Part shown: positions 14,492 through 22,904 of the stretch, in pieces
How the letters are laid out: each line of letters begins with the position of its first letter
Position numbering within the stretch: position 1 is the first letter of the stretch
From: Planctomycetia bacterium
GTDB taxonomy: Bacteria > Planctomycetota > Planctomycetia > Pirellulales > UBA1268
Direction of reading: 5' to 3'
Length of the DNA stretch: 26,599 nt
Assembly: GCA_009919445.1 (NCBI GenBank)
Contig: RGBY01000008.1
Span: forward strand, 1-26,599
Made by a program: the position numbers and the translations under genes
The notes under the pieces: model-generated
Told to the model about the DNA's origin: nothing
The model's input: only the letters and a program-made list of their open reading frames with translations
Database searches by the model: none

Positions 14492-17400
14492 TCACAGCCG
14501 CGACGAGTCGCTAACCGGGGCAGGAACGGGGGCATCGTGCTTGGGCATCAGGCCGGCTGGCAGGTCTGTACCCATCTCAAGAAATGAAATCAGGTCGAGA
14601 ATCTCCTGCCGGGTTAGCACATTAAGGAGCCCTGCCGGCATTGGTGAGACCCGCGATGGCACCTGTTCATCAACGACAGCCTTGGGGATTAACTTGATCT
14701 CATCGGGGTTGAGGAGGTTGGGCCTTATTTTCCAGGCTTCGGAGGTTTCACCTGCGACCACTCCTGAGACCACCCGGCCATCCTCAAGAACAAACTGCAC
14801 TGTCTGATACCGATCGGCAATTGTCAGTGAAGGATCGAGGATGTGTGACAGCAACACCCGACCCCGCAGTTTTTTCACACTCTCGGTCAACTCTGGCCCA
14901 AGATTCACGCCATGCCCGGCTGCCACATGGCACTGGGTGCACTGAGCCTTGGCAAACGCATGCATCCCACGAGCGAGCACGGTCTCCTCACGGCTGGTTG
15001 GCACCTGGGGAAAGTCGTCGAGACTCCATGCCTTTACGATGGTCGGACGACAGGCTTCGAGCAGTTGCTCTGCTTCAGCGGCATCACGGGCAACAACCAT
15101 CTTGCCGTTCATCACAATCCAGTGGCCCGGGAAGGTGCAGACATAGGGGTACACCCCAGGTTCAAGAGGAGCCTTGAATCGCAGGACATGGACCAGTGAC
15201 TTTCGGGTTGGCCCAATCATCGGAGTGGCCGCAAGAATCTGATCCCGCTTGGACACCGGTATAAAATCACTCGTGGCGTTCTCAGGGTTGCGGGCCATTT
15301 CGTTGGCTGCCATTCCCACCTCGGCCAGTTGCCCAGGCTGCACGATAACCAGGTTGTGATCAGTGGCATCGGGATTGGTAAAGACCAACTTGACCGGTTG
15401 CCCTGGCCTGACTGTGAATTGCCGATTGCTAAAAAGCATCCGCTCAGGTTCGCAAGAGATGCGCACCTCAACTGTTTCCGGACGAAGATCAAAGGCCCGG
15501 TCTTTCCCCTTGGCCTTGGGTTCAGAAATCTCCAGTGAACGACGAGCACGCTTCAGCAAGACTGGCACCGGACTGGTGGCATCCTGCTGCCAATGTCGCC
15601 GTAGCGGGGCTGACTGCAGGGCTGCGACTGCCGCATACGTCAGGTGGCCTCCTAGCGGCTGCCGGAAGATTTCGATCACTGCCTCGAGCGCAGCTGGCGT
15701 CCCGATCCAACTGGCAGCGATCGCTGCCTCCATGCGGACCAGAGCTGCTGAATCAACGGCGGCCTGGGCCAAGAGTTCGTCTGACCGGGGAATTTCACTG
15801 AACCAAAACCGCAACTGACGAATGGCGGCTGCCCGGGCATGATGGTCGCGACTGGCCGCCAGTTGCACCAAAAGCGTTGGCCGAGTCACACCGATGGTCG
15901 AAAAAGCGGCCATCGCCTCCGCCTGATGCCGCAGGAACTGGGGGTCATTTGGATCGAGCTGCGCAAGCCATGCCTCGATCGCTGTTTCCGCTGCCCTGGC
16001 ATCGCGGCTAGCAAGTTCCCGGGTGGCAAGGTAGCGAATCCGAAACTCAGGATGACCCAGCAACGCTGCCAGGTCTGCCTCACTGGCAGAAGCGATCGTC
16101 GGCAGAGGAGGCGCCATGGCACCCTTGGCCGTTACTCGCCAGATGCGGCCAGACCCACGATCACGGCGGCTATCCCGCAGCGAATACTGGGCATGTCCCT
16201 TCACCGGGTTGTACCAGTCAACTACATAGAGGGCCCCGCGGGGCCCAAAGTGGAGATCGACCGGAATGAAGCTGAGATTCGTCGAGAAGATCAGATCGCT
16301 GACGTACTGCTCGTTGTAGCCAAAGGCGGTCTCCACCCAGCGATGGATCTCAATTCGGTTGGTCGGCTTGTAGCGGGCCTTGATGAAGCCCCCCTGAAGT
16401 TCAGCCGGAAACCCAGGTACGTCGACAAAGGCCTGTCCGCAGGTGCCTGAGTAGGCCTTAAGGCCCACGGGTGCGGCCTGCTGCTGCGGATAGGGTGGGT
16501 CGAGGGCGTGGAATGCCTCAGCAAAAATCGGATGACTCGCCACATGATTGCCCCAGGGATCAAAGGCCACCCCCCAGGGATTGGTACTGGGGTAGGTGCC
16601 CAAAGAGGTCAGCCGGTGCAGACGAGGCTCGTAGCGAAACCAGCCACTGTTCTGCTGCCGGACTGGACCGTAGGGCGTTTCGACCTGACTGTGATGAAAG
16701 ATCGATTCACGAAATAACAGCGCCCCATCAGGCGTCCAGATGAAGTCGTGAAGCGCATGATGGGAGTCCTCGGTACCGAAGCCCGACAGCAGCACCTCAT
16801 GGACATCAGCGTGATCATCGCCATCGGTGTCTGCCAGAAAAGTCAAATTGGGCTGCTCTGAGACATAGACACCTCCGTCGCCAAACTCAAATGAGAGTGG
16901 CACATGGAGATCGTCGGCAAAGACCTTGGATGTGTCGGCCCGGCCGTCACCGTCAGTGTCTTCGAGAATGACAAGGCGATCATGAGGTTCCTGTCCGGGA
17001 TAGACATGCGGATAAGCCTGTGACGTACAGACCCACATCCGTCCCCGGCTATCCCAGCGAACCTGAATCGGATTGGCAATTTCGGGAAACTGCTCTTCGC
17101 TCGCAAACAGGTTCACCTCAAACCGCGGATCAACCTTGAACGCCTGCTGCTCTTCGGCTGCCGGCAGCCACTCGTTGGCCCCACGGGTCTCATTGACTGC
17201 TGGCAGGTCAGGCATGTTCGAATCATCGACCATGGTTGGTACCGGCCGGCCCTGAGCCAGGTCCCAGATCCGCCGATCGCGGTTGGCACACATGATCTCG
17301 AAGTTCCGCATCGCTGGCAGAAAATCGAGGTAGCCATACTGTTTATTGCGGCCACCGGTGTAGTAGAAGGTGTTTAGCGGTCGATAGCGGCGGAAGAACT

Positions 17401-18271
17401 GCCGCTCAAGATCAACGACTGCCAGCCGCAACGGCTCACTCACCGATGGAGCCGGCTGGCCGAAACAGCCGGTGTAAAGTGCCTGAGCAAATGCGGCATA
17501 CCCCTTCTTCGTGAGATGGCAGCCATTGATCGTCAGATCACCAGCGGCAGCAATTGGTCGCATGAGCGGGGTAAAGACATCGACATAGCCAACTGCCTCT
17601 GCTGCTGCTACCTCGCGCATAGCCGTACAGTAGCGAGCGATGTCTGCATTATTTCGATCGGCCGCAGCAACACCCGCGACATTTTCATTGGGAATCGGCG
17701 AGACCAGCACAATCTGTGGAGCTGACTTCCCGTTGAAAGCTTTTGTCTTCAGTCGCCGCAAAAAACCTGTCAGCCTTGTGCGAAAGGCAGGCAGCCCAGC
17801 CTCACCCGCGAATGACTCATTGAACCCATAGGCTGCCAGGATGATGTCCGCCTTTTCGTGAAACAGATGCTGTTCAAGATCAGCAAAATTTTCTGGCCGC
17901 GGCATCAGATCAACCTCATCGGCTGACCAGGCAAGCGTGCGAATGACAAGTTCGTGCTCAGGAAAGCCAGCCTGAATCGTCGCCGGCACCTGCCCAAAGA
18001 GCTGCGCTCGCTCAAATAGGGTGTTGCCGATCAGGCAGATGCGGTCGCCCCGCTTGAGCGCGACTGGCAGGCTCGTCGCTGCTGCAGGACAGTCAGTTGG
18101 CCGTGGCGCCGATTTGAGAAACAGGCCGTATGCCGAAAGGTCTTCTGCAACGGCCTTTGGTGTGATGGTTGTCAGGGCCAGAGCCAGCAGGAGGCCAAGA
18201 CCTATGCAGACATGATTCAGACGCTTCGTAGGAATACCGCATTGATTTTGAGAATGAGTAGATAAAAACAT
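14492..18271 (-). CDS. PVC-type multi-module redox protein: SGNH-like, beta-propeller, HEAT, azurin-type copper and cytochrome c domains
   Basis: The protein has 1259 residues from ATG 18271 (GGAAAG five bases upstream). A signal peptide ends near 43 (GLGLLLALALTTITPKAVA). Residues 70-270 are an SGNH-hydrolase-like domain in which the GDS block reads IGNT (81-84) and the DxxH block reads NGCH (249-252). Residues 380-715 are the PVC-type propeller domain (TIGR02604-like membrane-bound dehydrogenase), with Ca-binding-type DTDGDGRAD (438-446) and DTDGDDHAD (481-489). About 730-900 are HEAT-like helical repeats. Residues 930-1060 are a cupredoxin with azurin-like ligands H972 (DHNL), C1045, H1050 and M1054 in CTFPGHWIVM. 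A c-type heme site, CTQCH (1111-1115), follows, with M1211 a candidate distal ligand. It probably oxidises a sugar outside the cytoplasm and passes electrons to copper and heme; the substrate is unknown. Confidence 0.92.
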   Translation of the reverse strand: MFLSTHSQNQCGIPTKRLNHVCIGLGLLLALALTTITPKAVAEDLSAYGLFLKSAPRPTDCPAAATSLPVALKRGDRICLIGNTLFERAQLFGQVPATIQAGFPEHELVIRTLAWSADEVDLMPRPENFADLEQHLFHEKADIILAAYGFNESFAGEAGLPAFRTRLTGFLRRLKTKAFNGKSAPQIVLVSPIPNENVAGVAAADRNNADIARYCTAMREVAAAEAVGYVDVFTPLMRPIAAAGDLTINGCHLTKKGYAAFAQALYTGCFGQPAPSVSEPLRLAVVDLERQFFRRYRPLNTFYYTGGRNKQYGYLDFLPAMRNFEIMCANRDRRIWDLAQGRPVPTMVDDSNMPDLPAVNETRGANEWLPAAEEQQAFKVDPRFEVNLFASEEQFPEIANPIQVRWDSRGRMWVCTSQAYPHVYPGQEPHDRLVILEDTDGDGRADTSKVFADDLHVPLSFEFGDGGVYVSEQPNLTFLADTDGDDHADVHEVLLSGFGTEDSHHALHDFIWTPDGALLFRESIFHHSQVETPYGPVRQQNSGWFRYEPRLHRLTSLGTYPSTNPWGVAFDPWGNHVASHPIFAEAFHALDPPYPQQQAAPVGLKAYSGTCGQAFVDVPGFPAELQGGFIKARYKPTNRIEIHRWVETAFGYNEQYVSDLIFSTNLSFIPVDLHFGPRGALYVVDWYNPVKGHAQYSLRDSRRDRGSGRIWRVTAKGAMAPPLPTIASASEADLAALLGHPEFRIRYLATRELASRDARAAETAIEAWLAQLDPNDPQFLRHQAEAMAAFSTIGVTRPTLLVQLAASRDHHARAAAIRQLRFWFSEIPRSDELLAQAAVDSAALVRMEAAIAASWIGTPAALEAVIEIFRQPLGGHLTYAAVAALQSAPLRRHWQQDATSPVPVLLKRARRSLEISEPKAKGKDRAFDLRPETVEVRISCEPERMLFSNRQFTVRPGQPVKLVFTNPDATDHNLVIVQPGQLAEVGMAANEMARNPENATSDFIPVSKRDQILAATPMIGPTRKSLVHVLRFKAPLEPGVYPYVCTFPGHWIVMNGKMVVARDAAEAEQLLEACRPTIVKAWSLDDFPQVPTSREETVLARGMHAFAKAQCTQCHVAAGHGVNLGPELTESVKKLRGRVLLSHILDPSLTIADRYQTVQFVLEDGRVVSGVVAGETSEAWKIRPNLLNPDEIKLIPKAVVDEQVPSRVSPMPAGLLNVLTRQEILDLISFLEMGTDLPAGLMPKHDAPVPAPVSDSSRL

Positions 18272-18355
18272 CAAAGCTTTCCAGACATTGAAGAGGGAGC
18301 GACCTGCTGAAGGCAGGCTGTCTTAAAGAGTTTTTCTACAGGGCTATCACAAGCT

Positions 18356-21300
18356 TCATTGACCAGAACGGACTGCCCGCGTTGCCGTACAGGTGAGACA
18401 ACGGCCGGCCATTTGAGAAGCTGCCGGCAGATGAGAAACCGTCTTCACTTTGAGCCTGGCTGATGGCGGACTGAAAGCAGAGGGCTTCTCAGGAAGCTGC
18501 CCAGCTGGCCGCAGCCCACTGCCCTGTCGCTTGGTCAGCCGATCACCAAGATCAGCCCGGGCCTGCTCGGCGATCGCCTCGAGCCGGGTGACGATCTCAG
18601 GATGCTCTTTGGCAACGTCGTGCTGCTCACCCGGATCAGTGGTGAGGTTAAAAAGCGCCAGGCCAATTTGCTGCTGGGCATATCGTCCTGGCCTGCCGTC
18701 CTTGCCGGGAGCCTGCCCCTGCATCGTGCGGTACCGGTGGGGGAAGAAGAGTTTCCAGTCACCCTGTCGAACCGCCTCGAGATCTCCCGAGTGGTAATAA
18801 AAGAGATAGGTATCGGGCTGGTCGGCCGGGCGGGCTCCTCCACAGAAAAGGTCAAGCCGGTCATGGCCGTCGATGCGTCTACCGGCAACCAGACAATCAC
18901 CCGATTTGTTGGTCGGTAACGGCGTGCCTGTCAGCCGGGCGAGCGAGGGAAGCAGATCGATCGTCATCAGCGGTTCATCACTCACCACGCCGGCCGGAAT
19001 CCTGCCAGGGAGTCGGGCCAGGCAGGGCACCCGCACGCCTCCTTCAAAGGTCGTCCCTTTGCCTTCCCGCAGTGAACCCGCCGAGCCAGCATGGTTGCCA
19101 TAGGAAAGCCAGGGGCCGTTGTCGCTGGTAAACACCACCAGGGTGTCATCAAGATGGCCAGTCTCTTCCAACGCTTCCAACACCGCCCCAACCGAGGCAT
19201 CGATCTCGGCGAGTACGTCACCATAGAGCCCGCCGGGGGCTTTGCCCGCAAAGCCCTGGCTCGCAAATAGAGGCACATGCGGCATCGAGTGGGCCAGGTA
19301 CAAAAAGAAAGGCTGACCATCCTTGGCAGTGCCAGCCCGCTTCAGAAAATCGACTGCCTGCTCGGCATACCGTTTGGTGAGCGTCGTCTGATCCTTGGGA
19401 CTTACTTCAGTGTCGACAATAGTTTCATTTTCAAACAGCGGCAGCGGCGGATAAGCCCCCGGCTTGGCCGAGGGATGGTAGGGCCACATGTCGTTGGAGT
19501 AGGGCAGACCAAAATACTCGTCAAATCCATGACGGGTCGGCAGGAACAGCGGGTGGTGGCCAAGATGCCACTTGCCGACCATCCCGGTGCGATAGCCACG
19601 GGCCTTAAGGAGTTCGGCCAGTGTCGTCTCGTCGGCGGAGATGCCATGCGTTGCACTGGGGCCGAGCGCCCCATGGATGCCAATCCGGTTTGGATAGCAG
19701 CCGGTGAGCAGGGCCGCCCGCGAGGCCGAGCAGACTGGCTGGGCGACATGAAAGTCGGTGAAGCGAATGCCCTCTTGGGCCAGCCGGTCGATGTTTGGCG
19801 TTGGTGTGAAGCGACCGCCGTAGCAGCTCGGATCGGCATAGCCCATGTCATCAGTGAAAATGATGACAACATTGGGTTGCTGTTGTTCGGTTGCCAGACC
19901 AGTTGCTTTGGTCGTCTGCAGCTGCGACTGAGCCGGCAATCTTGACCGGGCCGCTGACTCTGCCTTGCTCGGCTGCTTCTTGCTTTCCTGATTTTTCTTC
20001 GACTGCTTCTTTTGTGGCCGTGTTGTCGCCTGCTCCAGCTTGCCATCGAGGCTAGCAAGGTGAAGATTGTCTGCGGCAATTGCCTCCCAAGCCTGTTCAA
20101 GCTGCTTTACCCGTGCTGGCTGCGAGGCGGCGACGTCGTGCAGTTCAGTGCGATCGTGCGACAGGTGGTAGAGCTCCCAGGGTTCGCCCTTCGCCGCCAC
20201 CAGTTTCCAGTCACCCTGGCGGACAGCCCGATGGCCGTCATGACACCACCAGAGCGTTTCATGGGGTGCCGCCGCCGCAGGGTCATTCAGGCAGGCGGCA
20301 AAACTGCGGCCTTGGCGGGGGGGAACTGGCTCGCCTTGATGCTCTGTGGTGGGCTCAATACCGGCCAGTTCAAGAACTGTCGGCACAATGTCAATGACAT
20401 GGACCGGCTGGGTCCGTAACGAATGGCCTTTGGCAATGCCCTGCGGCCAATGGGCAATCCAGCTGGTGGCGATGCCCCCTTCATGCACCCAGGTTTTATG
20501 ACGACGAAAGGGAGTGTTGGCGCAGCTCGACCAGCCAGGCCCCAGGCAGAGATAGGTTCCCGACGACCCACCCGGGAGCGATCGGTCATGCCCCTTGCCC
20601 CTGACCATGATTTCCGCTGAACCACCATTGTCGCTCAGGCAAAGGATCAGCGTATTGTCGAGCGCGTCCATGGCCTCAAGCTGCCTGATCACCCTGCCAA
20701 CGGCCTGATCCATGGCATCGATCATGGCAGCATGGATGGCCATCTTGGTCGCCTGGAAGGCCTGTTGCTCAGGACTCAACTCATCCCATGCCAGCGGCCG
20801 GTTGACCTCGCCGGGACCCAGCTGCTTGATCGCCTCAGGAAAGGCGTAGGGTGGGCCAAGCTCACGCTCCATCGGCGCCAGGGCTGCATCGACAATACCC
20901 CTCTGGAGGAGCCGCTGATAGCGGGCCGCTTGAACGGCATCCCAGCCTGCCCGATAGCGGGCCCGGTACTTCTCGATCAGCTCTTGCGGTGCCTGCAGAG
21001 GAAAGTGAGGTGCCGTGAAGGCGACATAACTAAAAAACGGTGTGCCGGCATGGTGCTCGGCATGCTCCTTCAGGCAGCTGGCAGCATGCTCCCCCACCGC
21101 AGTGGTGACATAAAAACCCTCACGCGTCTGGAGTGGCTTGCCATCAACAGTCACGCCGGCTGAATCAAAGTAATCGTCATGTCTTCCCACCATGAGTGAA
21201 TGGTCAAAACCCTGCTGCCGTGGATCGCCATCGATATGCCACTTGCCAGAGTGATACGAGCGATACCCAGCCGGAGCGAGTAACGCTGGCAACAGACGCG

Positions 21301-21640
21301 CCCAGCCGGGTCGCGTGGCTTGCCCACCCCCCTTGAGCCCAGGCATGCTGTCCCGCCGAATCGACTGGGCGTAATAACCGGTTAAGAGTGCTCCCCGAGT
21401 CGGCCAGCAACGAGCGGTGTTATAGCCCTGCGTGAACTGCAGCCCGTTGGCTGCCAACCGATCAAAGTGAGGCGTGTCGATTTCACCGCCGTAACAGCCA
21501 AGGTCAGAAAAGCCCATGTCGTCAGCCAAGATCACGACAACATTGGGTGGGGCTGCCAGTACTGGGTTCAGTGAACAGGCCCAGACACTCGTCACTGCCA
21601 GAAACGCAACAATCGCAGTTCGGTTCAGCCACCAAGACAT
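18356..21640 (-). CDS. Double sulfatase: two complete arylsulfatase domains in one secreted polypeptide
   Basis: The protein has 1094 residues from ATG 21640, chosen because it opens a signal peptide (MSWWLNRTAIVAFLAVTSVWA) ending near VLAA; the frame extends 18 codons further up. Sulfatase domain 1 (about 31-525) has VVVILADDMGFSDLG (D40, D41), formylglycine motif CWPTR (C78), SGKWH, TAPHFP and LSDNGG (D337, N338). A Lys/Gln-rich linker covers about 535-588. Sulfatase domain 2 (about 589-1035) has VVIIFTDDMGYADPS, motif CSASR (C637), GKWHLGHH, HSMPHVP and TSDNGPW. All catalytic residues are present in both halves. They hydrolyse sulfate esters after cysteine is changed to formylglycine; substrates may differ between halves. 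A tail of about 55 residues after 1040 has no match I know. It is followed by the redox protein after 84 bp. Confidence 0.93.
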   Translation of the reverse strand: MSWWLNRTAIVAFLAVTSVWACSLNPVLAAPPNVVVILADDMGFSDLGCYGGEIDTPHFDRLAANGLQFTQGYNTARCWPTRGALLTGYYAQSIRRDSMPGLKGGGQATRPGWARLLPALLAPAGYRSYHSGKWHIDGDPRQQGFDHSLMVGRHDDYFDSAGVTVDGKPLQTREGFYVTTAVGEHAASCLKEHAEHHAGTPFFSYVAFTAPHFPLQAPQELIEKYRARYRAGWDAVQAARYQRLLQRGIVDAALAPMERELGPPYAFPEAIKQLGPGEVNRPLAWDELSPEQQAFQATKMAIHAAMIDAMDQAVGRVIRQLEAMDALDNTLILCLSDNGGSAEIMVRGKGHDRSLPGGSSGTYLCLGPGWSSCANTPFRRHKTWVHEGGIATSWIAHWPQGIAKGHSLRTQPVHVIDIVPTVLELAGIEPTTEHQGEPVPPRQGRSFAACLNDPAAAAPHETLWWCHDGHRAVRQGDWKLVAAKGEPWELYHLSHDRTELHDVAASQPARVKQLEQAWEAIAADNLHLASLDGKLEQATTRPQKKQSKKNQESKKQPSKAESAARSRLPAQSQLQTTKATGLATEQQQPNVVIIFTDDMGYADPSCYGGRFTPTPNIDRLAQEGIRFTDFHVAQPVCSASRAALLTGCYPNRIGIHGALGPSATHGISADETTLAELLKARGYRTGMVGKWHLGHHPLFLPTRHGFDEYFGLPYSNDMWPYHPSAKPGAYPPLPLFENETIVDTEVSPKDQTTLTKRYAEQAVDFLKRAGTAKDGQPFFLYLAHSMPHVPLFASQGFAGKAPGGLYGDVLAEIDASVGAVLEALEETGHLDDTLVVFTSDNGPWLSYGNHAGSAGSLREGKGTTFEGGVRVPCLARLPGRIPAGVVSDEPLMTIDLLPSLARLTGTPLPTNKSGDCLVAGRRIDGHDRLDLFCGGARPADQPDTYLFYYHSGDLEAVRQGDWKLFFPHRYRTMQGQAPGKDGRPGRYAQQQIGLALFNLTTDPGEQHDVAKEHPEIVTRLEAIAEQARADLGDRLTKRQGSGLRPAGQLPEKPSAFSPPSARLKVKTVSHLPAASQMAGRCLTCTATRAVRSGQ

Positions 21641-21697
21641 ATTTCTTCTCTTGCTCCTTTGAAGCGTGGTTGCCGCCAGGCAGCGGCAACACAACAG

Positions 21698-22837
21698 CTA
21701 GTCCTTCTCAATCTCAGCAATCAGCGCGACACAGGCTTTGTTCGCCTCATCAGGCTGCATGCTGCGAATGGCGAGCAACTGGGGCCGTAAGCCGACCGCC
21801 CACGACGGATCGGCTGCGATCTTGGCATCGGCCTGGGCCCGCAACGCGTCATGGTCTTTCTTGGCTGCCTCTGCAGCAACGACGAGGACGCTCCGCAGAT
21901 ACTCAGCTGCCTGAACCGCGGGGTTGGCTGTCGCAGCGCCATCCCTCTGACCGAGTGACCAGGCAATGCCGCTGGTGAGGTGAGTGCGAAACGCCTCGTC
22001 CTTCCAGGTGGCATCGTTGTGCCCGAGATTCGTGTAGAAGACCCGACCGCGACCATAGTCCCGCACCCACGACACTGGGACATGCCAGGGCATCTTGGGG
22101 GAACTAGCCGCCATATCGATCGACAACAGCACCCGCACGTTCTCGGGCTGATACCGAGGGCCGTACTGATAAATCTCGTCCTTCCAACGAAACCGCTCTG
22201 GATACATAGCCACTACTGGATGGGTCGGCTCATGATTGACAAAGCCGTGTTCCCCACTGGCCAGCCATGGATGGCCAGCAAAGTTGCCGCCGACCATCGC
22301 CACATAGGCATCCGAACTTTTCAGGGTATCGGTCGCTGCGTGAACACCAACGAAGGCATGGCCGGCCTTCAGCCAGTCAAGAAAAACTCCCAGATCCGGG
22401 ATGGGCAGTTCGCCTGTCGTGCTGATGAACATGACCCCGTCAAACTGAGCCAGTGACTCAGCTGAAAAGGCAGTGGCAAACTGCTGCTTGAGTTCTTTTT
22501 GCCACGGCATGTCTTGCTGGCGAAAGGCCTGCTGGGCTTGCTTGTATGCAGCTTCTGTTTTGGCCCAGTCCGCATCACTGACATTCTTGCCCCGGCGGGG
22601 TCGACGCGGCTGCGGCGGCCGATTGGGAGGCATGCGGAGAAAGTCGGCGTGAAACAGCCCCGTCTTTCGGCCCAACTCTTCGAGCACTGGCTCGGCGGTG
22701 TCAATCGAACCATGACGAAAGCCCGTGGTGACAGTCACGACGAGGAACCGTGCAGGCGACGCCGCCATGGCAGACGCGGGGGGAGCCAATGCCAGCAGGA
22801 CACCCGCCAACGAAAGCGAAACAAAAAACCTTCTCAT
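21698..22837 (-). CDS. Secreted ThuA domain protein
   Basis: The protein has 379 residues. Residues 1-25 are a signal peptide (FFVSLSLAGVLLALAPPASA). The ThuA-like fold runs from about 29 to 297: RFLVVTVTTGFRHGSI, FDGVMFISTTGELPIPD, GHAFVGVHAATDTLKSSDAY, GGNFAGHPW, FVNHEPTHPVVAMYPERFRW, DEIYQY and GRGRVFYTNLGHNDATW. These His-rich motifs are normal for the planctomycete ThuA group. A Pro/Arg-rich and charged insert (about 69-120) interrupts the first half. The C-terminal Ala-rich helical region is extra. ThuA proteins are linked to sugar handling, but the reaction is unknown. The start has an excellent AAGGAGG (22847-22853) nine bases upstream, stronger than its neighbours. It lies 67 bp after the sulfatase-propeller gene and 57 bp before the double sulfatase. 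Confidence 0.93.
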   Translation of the reverse strand: MRRFFVSLSLAGVLLALAPPASAMAASPARFLVVTVTTGFRHGSIDTAEPVLEELGRKTGLFHADFLRMPPNRPPQPRRPRRGKNVSDADWAKTEAAYKQAQQAFRQQDMPWQKELKQQFATAFSAESLAQFDGVMFISTTGELPIPDLGVFLDWLKAGHAFVGVHAATDTLKSSDAYVAMVGGNFAGHPWLASGEHGFVNHEPTHPVVAMYPERFRWKDEIYQYGPRYQPENVRVLLSIDMAASSPKMPWHVPVSWVRDYGRGRVFYTNLGHNDATWKDEAFRTHLTSGIAWSLGQRDGAATANPAVQAAEYLRSVLVVAAEAAKKDHDALRAQADAKIAADPSWAVGLRPQLLAIRSMQPDEANKACVALIAEIEKD

Positions 22838-22904
22838 GTCTGGAAACCTCCTTCAAGAAATCTTGGTGTCAGTCTGCTAGTGCCAATCAACTAGTCCCGT
22901 CTGG

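Noticed and set aside
14492..18271. Possible gene fusion artefact joining several proteins
   Set aside because: Each boundary is continuous, and the propeller-HEAT-heme core is a known PVC architecture, so a single real protein is more likely.
18272..18355. Inverted CCTGC/GCAGG pair in the gap before the redox protein, considered as a regulatory hairpin
   Set aside because: The stem is only five base pairs and there is no supporting context.
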